A stretch of DNA of 64,000 bases, taken from contig NZ_FQTX01000001.1 of the NCBI RefSeq assembly GCF_900129045.1, positions 434,001 through 498,000 on the forward strand. The letters run 5' to 3'. Under the pieces are notes generated by a model, which saw nothing but the letters and a program-made list of their open reading frames with translations, was not told the DNA's origin and ran no database searches. The position numbers were made by a program, and so were the translations under genes. Source of the stretch: Bifidobacterium merycicum DSM 6492 (GTDB lineage: Bacteria; Actinomycetota; Actinomycetes; Actinomycetales; Bifidobacteriaceae). This document shows positions 46,723-56,842 of the stretch, piece after piece. How positions within the stretch are numbered: position 1 is the first letter of the stretch; every line of letters starts with the position of its first letter.

Positions 46723-47928
46723 CTAGGCCGTTTTGCTGGTGCGGAACAGCAGATGGGTGCCGGAAGAGGACGTGGTGGCGAACAGGTAGACGTTGCCGCC
46801 GTCCTTCAATTTGAGTTTGTTGCGCAACGCTGCGACGGACATCGGAAAATTACGGGTGGCGATATTCGCCCTGCCTACGCCTTCAAGCGCATGCCGCAGT
46901 TCGCGTTTGTTCATTGTGCATACCGCGTCGATGGCGAATGACCGGCCCGGGAAACCCGCCACGGGCTTGATGCTGGTGAACAGGTGACTGTTCGGCGCAA
47001 TCTGGTGCACGCCGAATCTGTGTTCGATCAGGGCGAAGCACCCCGCCTTCATGATCGAGGCGTTCGGCTCATACAGGAACCGTGCATCCGCTGGATCATA
47101 TGCGTCATTTGCCGTGCCGGTCCTCTCGTCTGAACCGATCTTGTAATCGATCACGCGATCGTCATCCACGCAATACATGTGCGGGGAGGTGCAACGGTCC
47201 CTGCCGATGACCAGCAGCAGTTCCTTGCATTCGTCACCAGCGCAGACGATATGCACCTCGTGGACCAGGCCGGCGAAATCCTCCACGGTCTTATGCCAGT
47301 CCAGCATGGGGGAGAGCTTGACCATGACATGCGGCGCCTTTGCCAGCAGCGCATCCGCCAACGCCAATACGTCGGGCGTGCAATCGGCGATGGCATAGGT
47401 GCGGGCGCCATGCGCATCACGCCGTGCCGGGTCGAGAAAGACCAGTGTGGCCTGATCCATTCCCTGAAGGAAATGCTCCGCCTCGTCATTCACGATCCGC
47501 GCGTGCGCCACACCCAATGCGGCCATATTATGCTCTGCGAGCTCACACAGAACAGGTTGGCGCTCCACATACGTCGCATGACCGAACACGCGTGCCATAT
47601 AGGAGAAATCCACGCCGAACCCGCCGGTCAGATCGACCAACAAGCCGTTCGCGGCAGCATCGGAACCGACGATTCGCTTGGCGACGCCGGCCTTGTACCG
47701 CGCCGTGGACTGCGAGGAGCATTGCTCCATCGACAGGTGCGGAGGGTAGACCACGCCATCACATGCCGCCCAGTCGGGAAGCTTCGTACGGGCCGTCTGC
47801 CATCCGGCGATCTGATTGAGCGCCAGAGGCAGATTAACGGCGTCACCACGCTTCGCATGCAACGCCAGATCGCGAACATTCTCCATACGGTGCGCCGCAA
47901 CGAACGCACGGGTCTCATCATTCATCAC
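46723..47928 (-). CDS. Class I SAM-dependent methyltransferase with THUMP-like domain
   Basis: 401 residues. SAM-binding motif I is LLVDLTGGFGVDFSYMA near residues 96 to 112, the acidic loop follows in YVERQPVLCELAEHN, and motif IV is TLVFLDPARRD. The C-terminal region, with RELRHALEGVGRANIATRNF, matches the THUMP-like domain attached to this group. Such proteins probably methylate RNA, but the target is not known. It is transcribed divergently from the DUF2974 gene, with 63 bases between them. Confidence 0.8.
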   Translation of the reverse strand: MMNDETRAFVAAHRMENVRDLALHAKRGDAVNLPLALNQIAGWQTARTKLPDWAACDGVVYPPHLSMEQCSSQSTARYKAGVAKRIVGSDAAANGLLVDLTGGFGVDFSYMARVFGHATYVERQPVLCELAEHNMAALGVAHARIVNDEAEHFLQGMDQATLVFLDPARRDAHGARTYAIADCTPDVLALADALLAKAPHVMVKLSPMLDWHKTVEDFAGLVHEVHIVCAGDECKELLLVIGRDRCTSPHMYCVDDDRVIDYKIGSDERTGTANDAYDPADARFLYEPNASIMKAGCFALIEHRFGVHQIAPNSHLFTSIKPVAGFPGRSFAIDAVCTMNKRELRHALEGVGRANIATRNFPMSVAALRNKLKLKDGGNVYLFATTSSSGTHLLFRTSKTA

Positions 47929-47991
47929 CCCATCATTGTAGGACCCGCCGCCCTATCGGGTGCGGCCGGCACGAAGGCGCGGGACTAGAGT

Positions 47992-49224
47992 ATGGGTATG
48001 GGAAACATGGTTGATTACGTACGAACGGAAATGCGCACATTCGCCCACAAGCCGTTCGGAGCGGTGGATTCGCTGGTGCTGTCCGAACTGGCCTATATCA
48101 GAATGCCGGCAGCGGTGCCATTGTTCGGCTCGGCCCGCAGCATAGCCACCGTGCCCATATGGGAACTGCTTCAGGCCGAACACTACCCGGAAATGTTCTG
48201 CACGGGATCCCAATATGATGCCGGCCGGCACGATCTGCTGGTCGCCGTAGCCGAAAGCCCCAGATTCCGCGGACTGCGGGTGGGAGAATACGCGGAACGA
48301 TTCGACGAGCACACTGAAACGCAGTTCGCGGCAGTCACCTTCGACCTTACGGACTGCGACGGCATCCAGCCGGACGCCGACAGCGTGAGAACAATGCTGT
48401 ATGTGGCGTTCCGCGGCACCGACAACTCACTGGTGGGCTGGAAAGAGGACTTCAATATGAGTGTACGATGCCCGGTCCCATCGCAAAGCCAGGCCGTGGA
48501 ATACTACCGATCCGTCGACGAACGCGCATCGAACCCCTTCGCCGCGCATCCCGCGCGCATCGCAGTCGGAGGCCATTCCAAAGGCGGCAACCTCGCCGTA
48601 TACACAGCCATGAAAACCCAATCCGACCATATCTCGCGCATATTCTCCCACGACGGCCCCGGATTCATGCGCGAGGTCACACGCAGCCACGCCTTCCACG
48701 CCATCGAGCCACGCGTGGAGAAAACCGTTCCGGAATCCTCCGTCATCGGCATGCTCATGAGCACCGTGAGCCGATACACCATCGTCGAAACAAACGTCTC
48801 CGGCATCATGCAGCACATGGGGTTGAACTGGCGCATCGAAAACGGCGAATTCGTCACCAAACCCGAACTCACCCCCGCCTCACGCCTGCTCGACCGCACC
48901 CTGGACGCATGGATGGAACAATTCACCGATCAGGAACGCGCCTGCGCGGTCGACCAATGCTACGACATCATCGCCTCCGCAGGGTACCCGTCATTCGCCG
49001 AACTCACCGACCATATGGGCGAGGCCCTGCCGACCATTGCGCAAGCGGCCAGAAAAACCGACGAGGCGACGAAAACACTGATCCTCAACATCCTCAAAGC
49101 ATTCCCCATCACGGCGGCAAAATCACTATTCGAAGAATGGCCGACGGCAGACGGGAAAGGAAACGAGACGGTACGAACGGCAACGATGAACGAAAAGCAA
49201 CAGAAAAGTGAACAAGTACCATGA
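47992..49224 (+). CDS. DUF2974 (Mbeg1-like) alpha/beta hydrolase
   Basis: 410 residues from ATG 47992; ATGs at 47998 and 48007 are also possible and none has a strong ribosome site. The lipase-type nucleophile elbow is clear in IAVGGHSKGGNLAVY (GHSKG). The oxyanion-side region is MLYVAFRGTDNSLVGWKEDF, as in DUF2974 proteins. The catalytic acid is likely in IFSHDGPGF. It lacks a signal peptide, so it acts in the cytoplasm on an unknown ester or lipid. It has no obvious operon partner, with corA beginning 120 bases later. Confidence 0.8.
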   Translation: MGMGNMVDYVRTEMRTFAHKPFGAVDSLVLSELAYIRMPAAVPLFGSARSIATVPIWELLQAEHYPEMFCTGSQYDAGRHDLLVAVAESPRFRGLRVGEYAERFDEHTETQFAAVTFDLTDCDGIQPDADSVRTMLYVAFRGTDNSLVGWKEDFNMSVRCPVPSQSQAVEYYRSVDERASNPFAAHPARIAVGGHSKGGNLAVYTAMKTQSDHISRIFSHDGPGFMREVTRSHAFHAIEPRVEKTVPESSVIGMLMSTVSRYTIVETNVSGIMQHMGLNWRIENGEFVTKPELTPASRLLDRTLDAWMEQFTDQERACAVDQCYDIIASAGYPSFAELTDHMGEALPTIAQAARKTDEATKTLILNILKAFPITAAKSLFEEWPTADGKGNETVRTATMNEKQQKSEQVP

Positions 49225-49344
49225 CCGCCCGTCCAAAGTCGTGCCCATAGGGCTAGACTTGGCACGGTTCGATTACAGGAAGGGCGGCCACAGGAAGTAG
49301 GACAGGCACGGCCGCAGAGGATTCGGAGAGGCGGGTGAGAAACG

Positions 49345-50295
49345 ATGTTGAGGATGTTCAGCACCATTAACGGCCAAGTGGAGCGTGTAGAGAAACCGGA
49401 AAGCGGCTCATGGCTATGCCTGAGCGAACCCACGGACGCTGAGCTGGCATCCGTCGCCTCCGAAACTGGCATCGACCTCGCCGACCTGCGCGCCCCCCTG
49501 GATGACGAGGAACGCTCGCGCGTGGACGTCGAAGACGACTACACGATGATCATCGTCGACATCCCCACCGTCGAAGAACGCGGCGGACGAGACTGGTATG
49601 AAACTATTCCGTTGTCGATCATCGTCACCGAAACCCTCATCGTCACCGTCTGCATGCAGGACACCCCGGTGCTGCACCCCTTCATGGAAGGCACGATCCG
49701 CGGATTCAACACCTTCATGCGCTCGCGGTTCATTCTGCAGATCCTGTACCGCAATGCCACCATGTATCTGCGCTATCTGCGCATCATCGACCGCGAGAGC
49801 GACAAGCTCGAACTCAAGCTGCGCCATTCGATGCACAACCGCGAGATCATGATGCTGATGGAACTGAGCAAGACCTTGGTGTACTTCACCACATCGCTCA
49901 AATCGAACGAAATCGTGATGGAAAAGCTCACCACCCTGCAGCGCATCAAACAGTATCAGGACGACGAGGATCTGCTTGACGACGTCATTACGGAAAACAA
50001 GCAGGCCATCGAGATGGCCAACATCTACAGCGGCGTTCTTGCGAACATGACCGACGCCTTCGCGTCGATCGTGTCGAACAACATGAACAATGTGATGCGC
50101 ATCTTCACCATTATCTCGATCACGCTTTCCGTGCCGACGCTGATCTTCTCCATGTACGGCATGAACTTCCAGGAGGGCATGCTCGGCATGCCGTTCACCG
50201 ACAAGCCCTGGGGTTTCACCGCCGTCGTTCTACTGTCCGTCATACTGTCCGCGTTGGTCACTTGGTTCCTGACGCGCTCGCGGAATTTTAGATAA
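49345..50295 (+). CDS. CorA-family magnesium/divalent cation transporter
   Basis: 316 residues. The large N-terminal cytoplasmic domain is followed by two membrane helices, with the signature YGMNF in IFSMYGMNFQEGMLGM between them and a basic C-terminus (TRSRNFR). The protein forms a pentameric channel for Mg2+, Co2+ or Ni2+ in the cytoplasmic membrane. The start at ATG 49345 lies after GGTGAGA. Length and organisation are normal for the family. Confidence 0.9.
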   Translation: MLRMFSTINGQVERVEKPESGSWLCLSEPTDAELASVASETGIDLADLRAPLDDEERSRVDVEDDYTMIIVDIPTVEERGGRDWYETIPLSIIVTETLIVTVCMQDTPVLHPFMEGTIRGFNTFMRSRFILQILYRNATMYLRYLRIIDRESDKLELKLRHSMHNREIMMLMELSKTLVYFTTSLKSNEIVMEKLTTLQRIKQYQDDEDLLDDVITENKQAIEMANIYSGVLANMTDAFASIVSNNMNNVMRIFTIISITLSVPTLIFSMYGMNFQEGMLGMPFTDKPWGFTAVVLLSVILSALVTWFLTRSRNFR

Positions 50296-50322
50296 GGCCC
50301 ATCGAAGGTGATGGGCGTTCCG

Positions 50323-51231
50323 ATGAGCAAGGCAGGCATGATGAGGCGCGGTCGCATGGCCCGCGCGGCCGGAGCATGCCTGGCGGCGGCGTTGATGCTG
50401 CCGGGTGCGGCCGCGTGCGGTGCCGGGCAGGTCGATTCCTCGATCATCCAGCCGAACGGGCCGATTCTCACCATCGGCATCTCATCGGACGTGCCCGGGT
50501 TGGGATTCTGGCATGAGGGCGCGTACGAAGGCTTCGAGGTGAATGTCGCCCGATATGTCGCGGGGAAGCTGGGGTACGCGAGGAAGCAGATCGTGTTCAA
50601 GCAGGTGATGCCCGCCGATCGTGCGGCGCGGCTCGCCGACGGCGGTGTGGACATGGTCGTCGAGGCCATGCCCACACCGGACGAGTCGACGGATTCCGGT
50701 CAATCCGGCGAAACCGACGGGACCGGCAAGACTGACGGGCCCGGCAAGGCGATCGTCGCCGCGGACGATGCGGCGCAGTACGCCGGTCCGTACCTGTCCA
50801 CGTCGCAAAGCGTGCTGGTCCGCCCGGAGGATAAGGTGGCGATGACCGGCACCGGCGCGTTGCGTGGGCAGACGGTGTGCACGGTGAAAGGCAGCGGCGC
50901 TAGCGAACGTTTGTTAGCCACGCAGCCCAAGGCGGATATCGAGGAGCGCGGCTCCTACCCGCAGTGCGTCACCGATCTGATGACGGGCAAGGCGAAGGCC
51001 GTGGCCGGCGATGCCGTGATTCTCGCCGGCCTGGCCCACGCCCAGGCACGTGACGTGGGCGTGGTCGCGCGGAGCATCTCCTATGGGAAGGGCTCCTACG
51101 GCATCGCGGTGCCGAAAACCTCGAAAACGTTGGCCAAGAACGTTGCGGACGCGCTGTCCGACATGCGCTCCGACGGCACATTGAAGGAATACCAACAGCA
51201 GTTGCAGGCCGAAACCGGCTGGAAGGAATGA
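50323..51231 (+). CDS. Amino-acid-binding lipoprotein of an ABC importer (family 3)
   Basis: 302 residues from ATG 50323, whose spacing from GAAGGTGAT is better than that of the in-frame GTG 50308 and ATG 50311. The lipoprotein signal ends in MLPGAAACG. The mature part has the family 3 pattern: LTIGISSDVPGLGFW, YEGFEVNVARYVAGKLGY, then KGSYGIAVPKTSKTL. A hydrophilic insert rich in G, T and D (about residues 125 to 145) is unusual. It likely binds a polar amino acid such as glutamate. No transporter genes are adjacent. It is close to corA and 3 bases before trmI. Confidence 0.82.
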   Translation: MSKAGMMRRGRMARAAGACLAAALMLPGAAACGAGQVDSSIIQPNGPILTIGISSDVPGLGFWHEGAYEGFEVNVARYVAGKLGYARKQIVFKQVMPADRAARLADGGVDMVVEAMPTPDESTDSGQSGETDGTGKTDGPGKAIVAADDAAQYAGPYLSTSQSVLVRPEDKVAMTGTGALRGQTVCTVKGSGASERLLATQPKADIEERGSYPQCVTDLMTGKAKAVAGDAVILAGLAHAQARDVGVVARSISYGKGSYGIAVPKTSKTLAKNVADALSDMRSDGTLKEYQQQLQAETGWKE

Positions 51232-51234
51232 CGG

Positions 51235-52269
51235 ATGAGACGTGGAGTGTTGCAGGCTGGGGAGAAGGTGCAGTTCTCGGACCGCAAAGGCAAGAAGATC
51301 ACCGAGCAGCTGACGCCGGGCGGGGTCACCCAGACCGAACATGGCCTGATCCTGCACGATGACGTGATCGGCCGGACCGAAGGCGTGGTCGTCACCACCG
51401 TCACCGCGAAACGTGAAGGAACCGACAGCGCCAAGCCGTGGAAGGCGGCACGCGCCATCGGCGGTTGGCAGTACGCGGTCATGCGTCCGAGGTTGGCGGA
51501 TTACGTGCTGTCCATGCCGCGCGGCGCACAGATCATGTACCCGAAGGACATCGCCCAGGTCATTCAGCTCGGCGACATCCGACGCGGGCTGCGCGTGCTC
51601 GAATCCGGCGCGGGATCCGGCGCGATGAGCGTGAACCTGCTTGACGCCGTGGGGGAGAACGGGTCGCTGACCACCATCGAGCTGCGCGCCGATTTCGCGC
51701 GGGTAGCCAAAGCGAACGCCACGCTCTACTACGGCAAGCGCCCCGAATGGTGGAATCTGAAGGTCGGTGACTTCGACAGCGTGGCCGCCACGCTGCCCGA
51801 ACACTCCTACGACCGCATCATGCTGGACATGCTCGACCCATGGAACCGGCTGGAACAGGCATACCGCGTGATCGCTCCGGGAGGCGTGCTCGTCTGCTAC
51901 GTCACCACCACCACGCAGATGAGCCGATTGGCCGAAGCCTTGCGCGAATCCGGAGTGTGGACCGAGCCTGACATCCAGGAAACCTTGGAACGCAGTTGGA
52001 AGGCGCAGGGGCTTGCCGTCCGACCGGATCATCAGATGATCGGCCACACCGGTTTCCTGGTCGTCTCCCGCGCCATGGCCGAAGGTTTCCAGGCGTTGAA
52101 GAAGCGCGACCGCGCCACCAAGGACACGGTCACCGACATCGACGACCTGACCCCGGAGGAGCGCGAGGCGCAGCTGGAGGATCTTCAGCTGCGCGACATC
52201 TCCGACCGCAAACTGCGTAAGGTGCTGCGCGATCTCGACCGGCAGCTCGGCGAGATCGGCGAGGAGTAA
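51235..52269 (+). CDS. trmI: tRNA (adenine-58-N1)-methyltransferase TrmI
   Basis: 344 residues. The N-terminal region has the family's small barrel, and GAQIMYPKDIAQVIQLGDI is typical of TrmI. SAM is bound by LRVLESGAGSGAMSVNLL, with the acidic residue in TTIELRADF and motif IV in IMLDMLDPWNRL. It makes m1A58 in the T-loop of tRNA and acts as a tetramer. The C-terminal 60 residues form a charged helical extension (TPEEREAQLEDLQLRDIS) longer than in many homologues. Confidence 0.9.
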   Translation: MRRGVLQAGEKVQFSDRKGKKITEQLTPGGVTQTEHGLILHDDVIGRTEGVVVTTVTAKREGTDSAKPWKAARAIGGWQYAVMRPRLADYVLSMPRGAQIMYPKDIAQVIQLGDIRRGLRVLESGAGSGAMSVNLLDAVGENGSLTTIELRADFARVAKANATLYYGKRPEWWNLKVGDFDSVAATLPEHSYDRIMLDMLDPWNRLEQAYRVIAPGGVLVCYVTTTTQMSRLAEALRESGVWTEPDIQETLERSWKAQGLAVRPDHQMIGHTGFLVVSRAMAEGFQALKKRDRATKDTVTDIDDLTPEEREAQLEDLQLRDISDRKLRKVLRDLDRQLGEIGEE

Positions 52270-52336
52270 CCGATAAGATGGAAGCGGCGGGGCACGCCGA
52301 AGGCGCCCGACCGATGACGTTCGATAGGGGGCTACA

Positions 52337-52894
52337 ATGGCAAGCCGAATGAGCAAGACCGCGAAGAAAGCCAAGCAATACGATCACGTGCTGATCCTGA
52401 TGCGTCATGCGAAGGCCGAAGTCACGGGTAAGAACGGCGATTACGACCGTCCGCTGGCGGAGAAGGGGCTTAAGCAAGCCAAGAAGGTCGCCAAGGGATT
52501 GCGCGAGATGAAGCTCGTGCCGGAGGTCATCGACTGTTCGGCGGCGCTTCGTGCCCGCCAGACCTGCGGCAGGCTGCTCAAGGTATTCGGTGACAAGACG
52601 CAGGTCGACTACCATCAGAGCCTGTACGACGGCGGCTTGCAGGCCGTGTTCGATGAGCTCGCCCACGCCAAGGACAAGACGCGTGTGATGATGGTGCTCG
52701 GCCATGAGCCGACGATATCGATTTGTGGGCAGTGGCTCGCCTCCGACGAATCCAAAGCGGACCGCATCGACATGCTCAATCTCGGCGTGCAGACCGCGGG
52801 CGTTCTGGTGCTCGCCTCGAACAAGCCGTTCAACCAGTGGCAGCTGCATGACGGTGTGCTGCTGGCGGTCATGTCGCCAATGGACTTCGAATAG
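52337..52894 (+). CDS. sixA: SixA-type histidine phosphatase
   Basis: 185 residues. The catalytic RHAK motif lies in VLILMRHAKAEVTGKNGD, and the second histidine in MVLGHEPTISICGQWL, as in phosphohistidine phosphatase SixA. The N-terminus has a basic extension (ASRMSKTAKKAKQ) before the domain. It may remove phosphate from protein histidines, but many members of this branch act on small molecules, so the target is open. Confidence 0.8.
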   Translation: MASRMSKTAKKAKQYDHVLILMRHAKAEVTGKNGDYDRPLAEKGLKQAKKVAKGLREMKLVPEVIDCSAALRARQTCGRLLKVFGDKTQVDYHQSLYDGGLQAVFDELAHAKDKTRVMMVLGHEPTISICGQWLASDESKADRIDMLNLGVQTAGVLVLASNKPFNQWQLHDGVLLAVMSPMDFE

Positions 52895-52942
52895 TACGCC
52901 GTCCTAAGGCGAAACCGTCCGCACGGTGTCTGTTCGGCGCCT

Positions 52943-53133
52943 ACTTGGCTTATATATGGCGGATTCGGGGGAGCGCTTTCCTCTAGGTGGCTTATAAATG
53001 GCACTCAAAGCGCGATACCGCGAGTAGGAACCGCACAATCGCAACGTCTATACTTGCGATATCCACGTATGGGTGCCATCTGTAAGCCACTTGGTTTTCC
53101 GCGGACCCTTGGATCCGCCACATATAAGCGAGT
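52943..53133. repeat. Nested set of four related inverted-repeat elements upstream of metE
   Basis: Two forward copies, 52943-52966 (ACTTGGCTTATATATGGCGG...) and 52987-53006 (GTGGCTTATAAATGGCACTC), are answered by two inverted copies in mirror order. 53071-53094 is the near complement of the second, and 53109-53133 of the first. All share a core close to GCTTATAwATGGC. The whole could fold into one long interrupted hairpin. No ORF lies inside. It could be a regulatory region, a structured RNA or a small degenerate mobile element. Confidence 0.7.
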
Positions 53134-53138
53134 TACCC

Positions 53139-53168
53139 GTTCCGCGGCTTCCCGGCAAGCCGCGGAAC
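53139..53168. terminator. Perfect 12-base GC-rich hairpin
   Basis: GTTCCGCGGCTT at 53139-53150 pairs exactly with 53157-53168 around CCCGGC. A smaller hairpin, ACCCGC-CTCA-GCGGGT, follows at 53176-53191. They lie 245 bases after sixA and 186 before metE, so they could end a leader transcript or be part of the repeat region. Confidence 0.5.
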
Positions 53169-53354
53169 CCGATGAACCCGCCTCAGCGGGTCCGTGAACG
53201 GGCCGGGATTTCCCTCGCGCGCAGAGGCGCCCACACAGCTATAACCTTCGTCTATAACGACACCCCAGCGGTCTTGATAGCCTGATTTTGGAACGATTTT
53301 GATAGGGTGGACGGGTTCAATGACGTATCCGTAGTAGGCATTTTGGGAGGATTC

Positions 53355-55661
53355 ATGTCCGCACTTACGTCCGTGTCCGGGTTCCCGCGCATCGGTCAGA
53401 ACCGAGAGCTCAAGAAGATCATCGAAGCGTATTGGAAGGGCAACGCCAGCCTGGGCGAGGTGCGTGCCACCGCCAAGGAACTTCGCGCCAAGCACTGGAA
53501 GCTCGAGCAGGAAGCGGGCATCGACCTGATTCCGAGCAACGACTTCAGCTACTACGATCAGATGCTCGATACCGCGATCCTGCTGAACGTGATCCCGCAG
53601 CGCTACCAGCGTCTCGCCTTCGAGAACCCGGAGGAGACCCTGTTCGCGATGGGCCGCGGCTACCAGGGCGACAAGGGTGACGTGACCGCACTGCCGATGA
53701 AGAAGTGGTTCACCACCAACTACCACTATCTGGTCCCCGAAATCGACGAGGCCACCGAAATCAAGCTCAACAGCACCAAGCCGTTCGACGAGTTCAACGA
53801 GGCCAAGGAGCTGGGCATCGTCACCAAGCCGGTGCTCATCGGCCCGTACACCTTCCTCAAGCTCGCCCGCAACCCGCAGGCCGAGGAGGTCGAATACGAC
53901 CGCGGCCTGATCGATGCCGTCGCCGCTGTGTACGCCGAAGTCATCACCAAGTTCGCCGGTCTGGGCGCCGAATGGATCCAGATCGACGAGCCGTATCTGG
54001 TGCTCGACAAGGAGGACGGCGACCTTTCGCTGTTCAAGTCCCTGTACTCCAAGATCCTGTCGGCCCGCAAGGGCGCCGTCAAGGTGCTGCTCAACACCTA
54101 CTTCGGCCATATCGCCGACGCCTACGAGACCGTCAACCTGCTCGGCTTCGACGGTATCGGCCTCGACCTCAACGAGGGCCGCGAGGAGAACCTCGCCGCC
54201 GTCGAACAGTACGGCGTCGCCGAGAACACCACCATCTTCGCCGGTGTGATCAACGGCCGTAACATCTGGCGCAACAACTACGCGGTCAGCCTCGGCTTGG
54301 TGGATGCCCTGAAGAAGGTCACCCCGAACGTCGCCGTCTCCACCGCCAGCTCCTTGCTGCACGTGCCGTTCAGCACCGAAGGTGAAACCGGTCTGGCCGA
54401 CGAGGTGCGCAGGCACTTCGCGTTCGCCGTCGAGAAGTTGGGCGAACTGCACGAGGTCGCCGTGCTGGCCGATGCCGACGAGGAAGCCAAGAAGGCCTCC
54501 GCCGAGCTCAAGGCCAATCAGGCGCTGTTCGACGGTACCCGCGTCGCCTCCGACCCGGCCGTCGCCGCCCGTCTCGCCGCGCTGACCGACGATGATTTCG
54601 TCCGCCAGCCCGCCCGCGCCGAACGTCAGAAGGAACAGCGCGAGGCCCTTGGCCTGCCGCTGCTGCCCACCACCACCATCGGCTCCTTCCCGCAGACCAG
54701 GGAGATCCGCGCCGAACGCGCCAAGCTGCGCAAGGGCGAGATCGACAAGGCCGAATACGACGAGTTCATGAAGAGCCAGATCGACGCCTGCATCAAGCAT
54801 CAGGAGGAGATCGGTCTCGACGTGCTGGTCCACGGCGAATTCGAGCGCAACGACATGGTCGAATACTTCGGCCAGAACCTCAACGGCTTCCTGTTCACCA
54901 AGAACGCGTGGGTCCAGTCCTACGGCACCCGCTGCGTGAAGCCTCCGATCGTCTGGGGCGACGTGTCCCGCGCCAACCCGATCACCGTCGAATGGAGCGC
55001 CTACGCCCAGTCCCGCACCGACCATGTGATGAAGGGCATGCTCACCGGCCCGGTGACCATCCTCAACTGGTCCTGGCCGCGTGAGGACATCACCCACGAG
55101 CAGCAGACCCAGCAGCTCGCCCTCGCCATCCGCGACGAGGTGCTCGATCTGGAGGCCGCCGGCATCAAGGTCATCCAGATCGATGAGGCCGCACTGCGCG
55201 AGAAGCTGCCGCTGAGGAAGACCGACTGGCATAAGAAGTACCTGGATTGGGCCATCCCGGCGTTCCGTCTGGTGCACTCCGCCGTCAAGCCGACCACCCA
55301 GATCCACACCCACATGTGCTACTCGGAGTTCAACGACATCATCAAAGACATTGACGCCATGGACGCGGATGTGATCTCCTTCGAGGCTTCCCGCGGTGAT
55401 CTGGTGGTGCTCGACGCCATCCACGACGCCAAGTTCGAAACCGAGGCCGGCCCGGGCGTCTACGACATCCATTCCCCGCGCATCCCCTCCGAGCAGGAGA
55501 TCGAGGATCGCATCTACGAGATCCTCAAGAAGATGGACGTGGAGAAGGTCTGGATCAACCCGGACTGCGGTCTGAAGACCCGTGGCAACGCCGAAACCTG
55601 GCCGAGCCTGGAGAACCTGGTCGCCGCCGCCAAGGCCGTGCGCGCCAAGATCGCCAAGTAA
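53355..55661 (+). CDS. metE: Cobalamin-independent methionine synthase
   Basis: 768 residues from ATG 53355, preceded by GGGAGG; the in-frame codon at 53307 lies upstream of that site and is rejected. MetE transfers the methyl group of 5-methyltetrahydrofolate polyglutamate to homocysteine. The two-barrel layout is complete: N-terminal [33 protein letters not shown] opening the C-terminal barrel, zinc ligands in [12 protein letters not shown] and NPDCGLKTR, and the glutamate in VISFEASRG. Codon use is strongly biased, suggesting high expression. metF follows 227 bases downstream and supplies the substrate. Confidence 0.96.
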   Translation: MSALTSVSGFPRIGQNRELKKIIEAYWKGNASLGEVRATAKELRAKHWKLEQEAGIDLIPSNDFSYYDQMLDTAILLNVIPQRYQRLAFENPEETLFAMGRGYQGDKGDVTALPMKKWFTTNYHYLVPEIDEATEIKLNSTKPFDEFNEAKELGIVTKPVLIGPYTFLKLARNPQAEEVEYDRGLIDAVAAVYAEVITKFAGLGAEWIQIDEPYLVLDKEDGDLSLFKSLYSKILSARKGAVKVLLNTYFGHIADAYETVNLLGFDGIGLDLNEGREENLAAVEQYGVAENTTIFAGVINGRNIWRNNYAVSLGLVDALKKVTPNVAVSTASSLLHVPFSTEGETGLADEVRRHFAFAVEKLGELHEVAVLADADEEAKKASAELKANQALFDGTRVASDPAVAARLAALTDDDFVRQPARAERQKEQREALGLPLLPTTTIGSFPQTREIRAERAKLRKGEIDKAEYDEFMKSQIDACIKHQEEIGLDVLVHGEFERNDMVEYFGQNLNGFLFTKNAWVQSYGTRCVKPPIVWGDVSRANPITVEWSAYAQSRTDHVMKGMLTGPVTILNWSWPREDITHEQQTQQLALAIRDEVLDLEAAGIKVIQIDEAALREKLPLRKTDWHKKYLDWAIPAFRLVHSAVKPTTQIHTHMCYSEFNDIIKDIDAMDADVISFEASRGDLVVLDAIHDAKFETEAGPGVYDIHSPRIPSEQEIEDRIYEILKKMDVEKVWINPDCGLKTRGNAETWPSLENLVAAAKAVRAKIAK

Positions 55662-55734
55662 CTCAAGTAACCCAGCAACTCAGGCAATCGCGGTAGCCGA
55701 ACGGTGCCTACGGGCATCCGCATGCCGCATATCA

Positions 55735-55782
55735 GGCGAGGGCCGTTCCCGTCCGCTCCTTCCGATGGGGACGGCCCTCGCC
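55735..55782. terminator. Hairpin between metE and metF
   Basis: GGCGAGGGCCGT at 55735-55746 pairs perfectly with 55771-55782, and the stem can continue with one mismatch through CCC/GGG. No T run follows, so it may terminate only part of the transcripts or stabilise the metE message. Confidence 0.6.
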
Positions 55783-55888
55783 ATACGCGCACGCCGACGG
55801 TGACGCCCGGCGTGCGGGCGACGCACACGAATGCGCCGCGACCATCATGGGCCATATCGGTCCGATCACGAGGTGAACAGGAGAAGAA

Positions 55889-56734
55889 ATGACCTCGCCG
55901 CTGTTTTCTCTGGAAGTGTTCCCGCCGCGCAGGAACGCGCCGGTCGGCACCATCTACGACACCCTCGACGGATTGCAGGGTCTTGCCCCGGCGTTCATCT
56001 CCGTCACCTACGGCACCGGCAAATCCAAGGACCGCACCGCCACGGCGCGTATCGCGAACACGATCCGTGGCGAATACGGTATTCCCGCAGTGGCCCATCT
56101 GACCGCCCAGTATTTGGACAAGGAAGCCGCCGATGTGGCGCTTGACCTGTTCGAAGTGGCCAAGGTGGGAGGCATCCTCGCTCTGCGCGGCGACCGCGTG
56201 GAGGGCGAAACCCCCGCCGGCGTGTTCGAATACGCCAGCGACCTGGTTACCTACATCCGCAAAACCAGGCCGCAGCTCAAGGTGTACGGCGCCTGCTACC
56301 CGGAGAAGCATCCGCAGGCCAAAACCTTGGATGAGGACATCGACAATCTCAAGCGCAAGGTCGATGCGGGCGTCACGCACCTGATCTCCCAGCTGTTCTA
56401 CGACAACGTCGACTTCTACCGGTTCCTTGACAAGGCTCGCGCCGCCGGCATCGACGTGCCCATCGAGGCGGGCATCATGCCCGTCACCAACGCCAAATCC
56501 GTGCGTCGCATGAGCTCCACCTGCGAAGCCCGCGTGCCCGAATCGGTGGAGGTGATGTTGCAGCGTTGGGGCGAGAACCCCGCGACGCTGCGCGAGGCCG
56601 GCATCGCGTATGCCTCCCAACAGGTCGCCGATCTGGTGGCCCACGGCGTGGACGGCGTCCACCTGTACACGATGAACCACCCGGCCGTCGTCCGCCGCAT
56701 CTGGAACAACGTTTCCGGACTGTTCACGGACTGA
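55889..56734 (+). CDS. metF: 5,10-methylenetetrahydrofolate reductase
   Basis: 281 residues from ATG 55889, after AGGAGAAGAA. MetF reduces methylenetetrahydrofolate to 5-methyltetrahydrofolate with FAD, feeding MetE. Recognisable parts are SLEVFPPRR at the N-terminus (catalytic glutamate), FISVTYGTGKSKDRT, GGILALRGDR, ISQLFYDNVDFYRFLDKA, and GVHLYTMNHP near the end. The length is normal. It follows metE on the same strand, so the two are the methionine branch of this region. Confidence 0.94.
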   Translation: MTSPLFSLEVFPPRRNAPVGTIYDTLDGLQGLAPAFISVTYGTGKSKDRTATARIANTIRGEYGIPAVAHLTAQYLDKEAADVALDLFEVAKVGGILALRGDRVEGETPAGVFEYASDLVTYIRKTRPQLKVYGACYPEKHPQAKTLDEDIDNLKRKVDAGVTHLISQLFYDNVDFYRFLDKARAAGIDVPIEAGIMPVTNAKSVRRMSSTCEARVPESVEVMLQRWGENPATLREAGIAYASQQVADLVAHGVDGVHLYTMNHPAVVRRIWNNVSGLFTD

Positions 56735-56842
56735 CTTTCGGACCGGCTTTCGGACCGGCCGTGGGCTATCCGCGGCCGCATCATCGGCGCGTCGAACCGG
56801 ACATGCCGGGCGTCGGTTCGACGCGCGGAGTAGATTGGTGGC

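Noticed and set aside
52895..53354. SAM or cobalamin riboswitch before metE
   Set aside because: I find no conserved core of either class; only the nested repeats and hairpins described are seen.
53133..55472. 779-codon open frame opposite metE
   Set aside because: It is the antisense shadow of a highly expressed G+C-rich gene; its protein is a V/G/D/L-rich low-complexity string without motifs, whereas metE is complete on the other strand.
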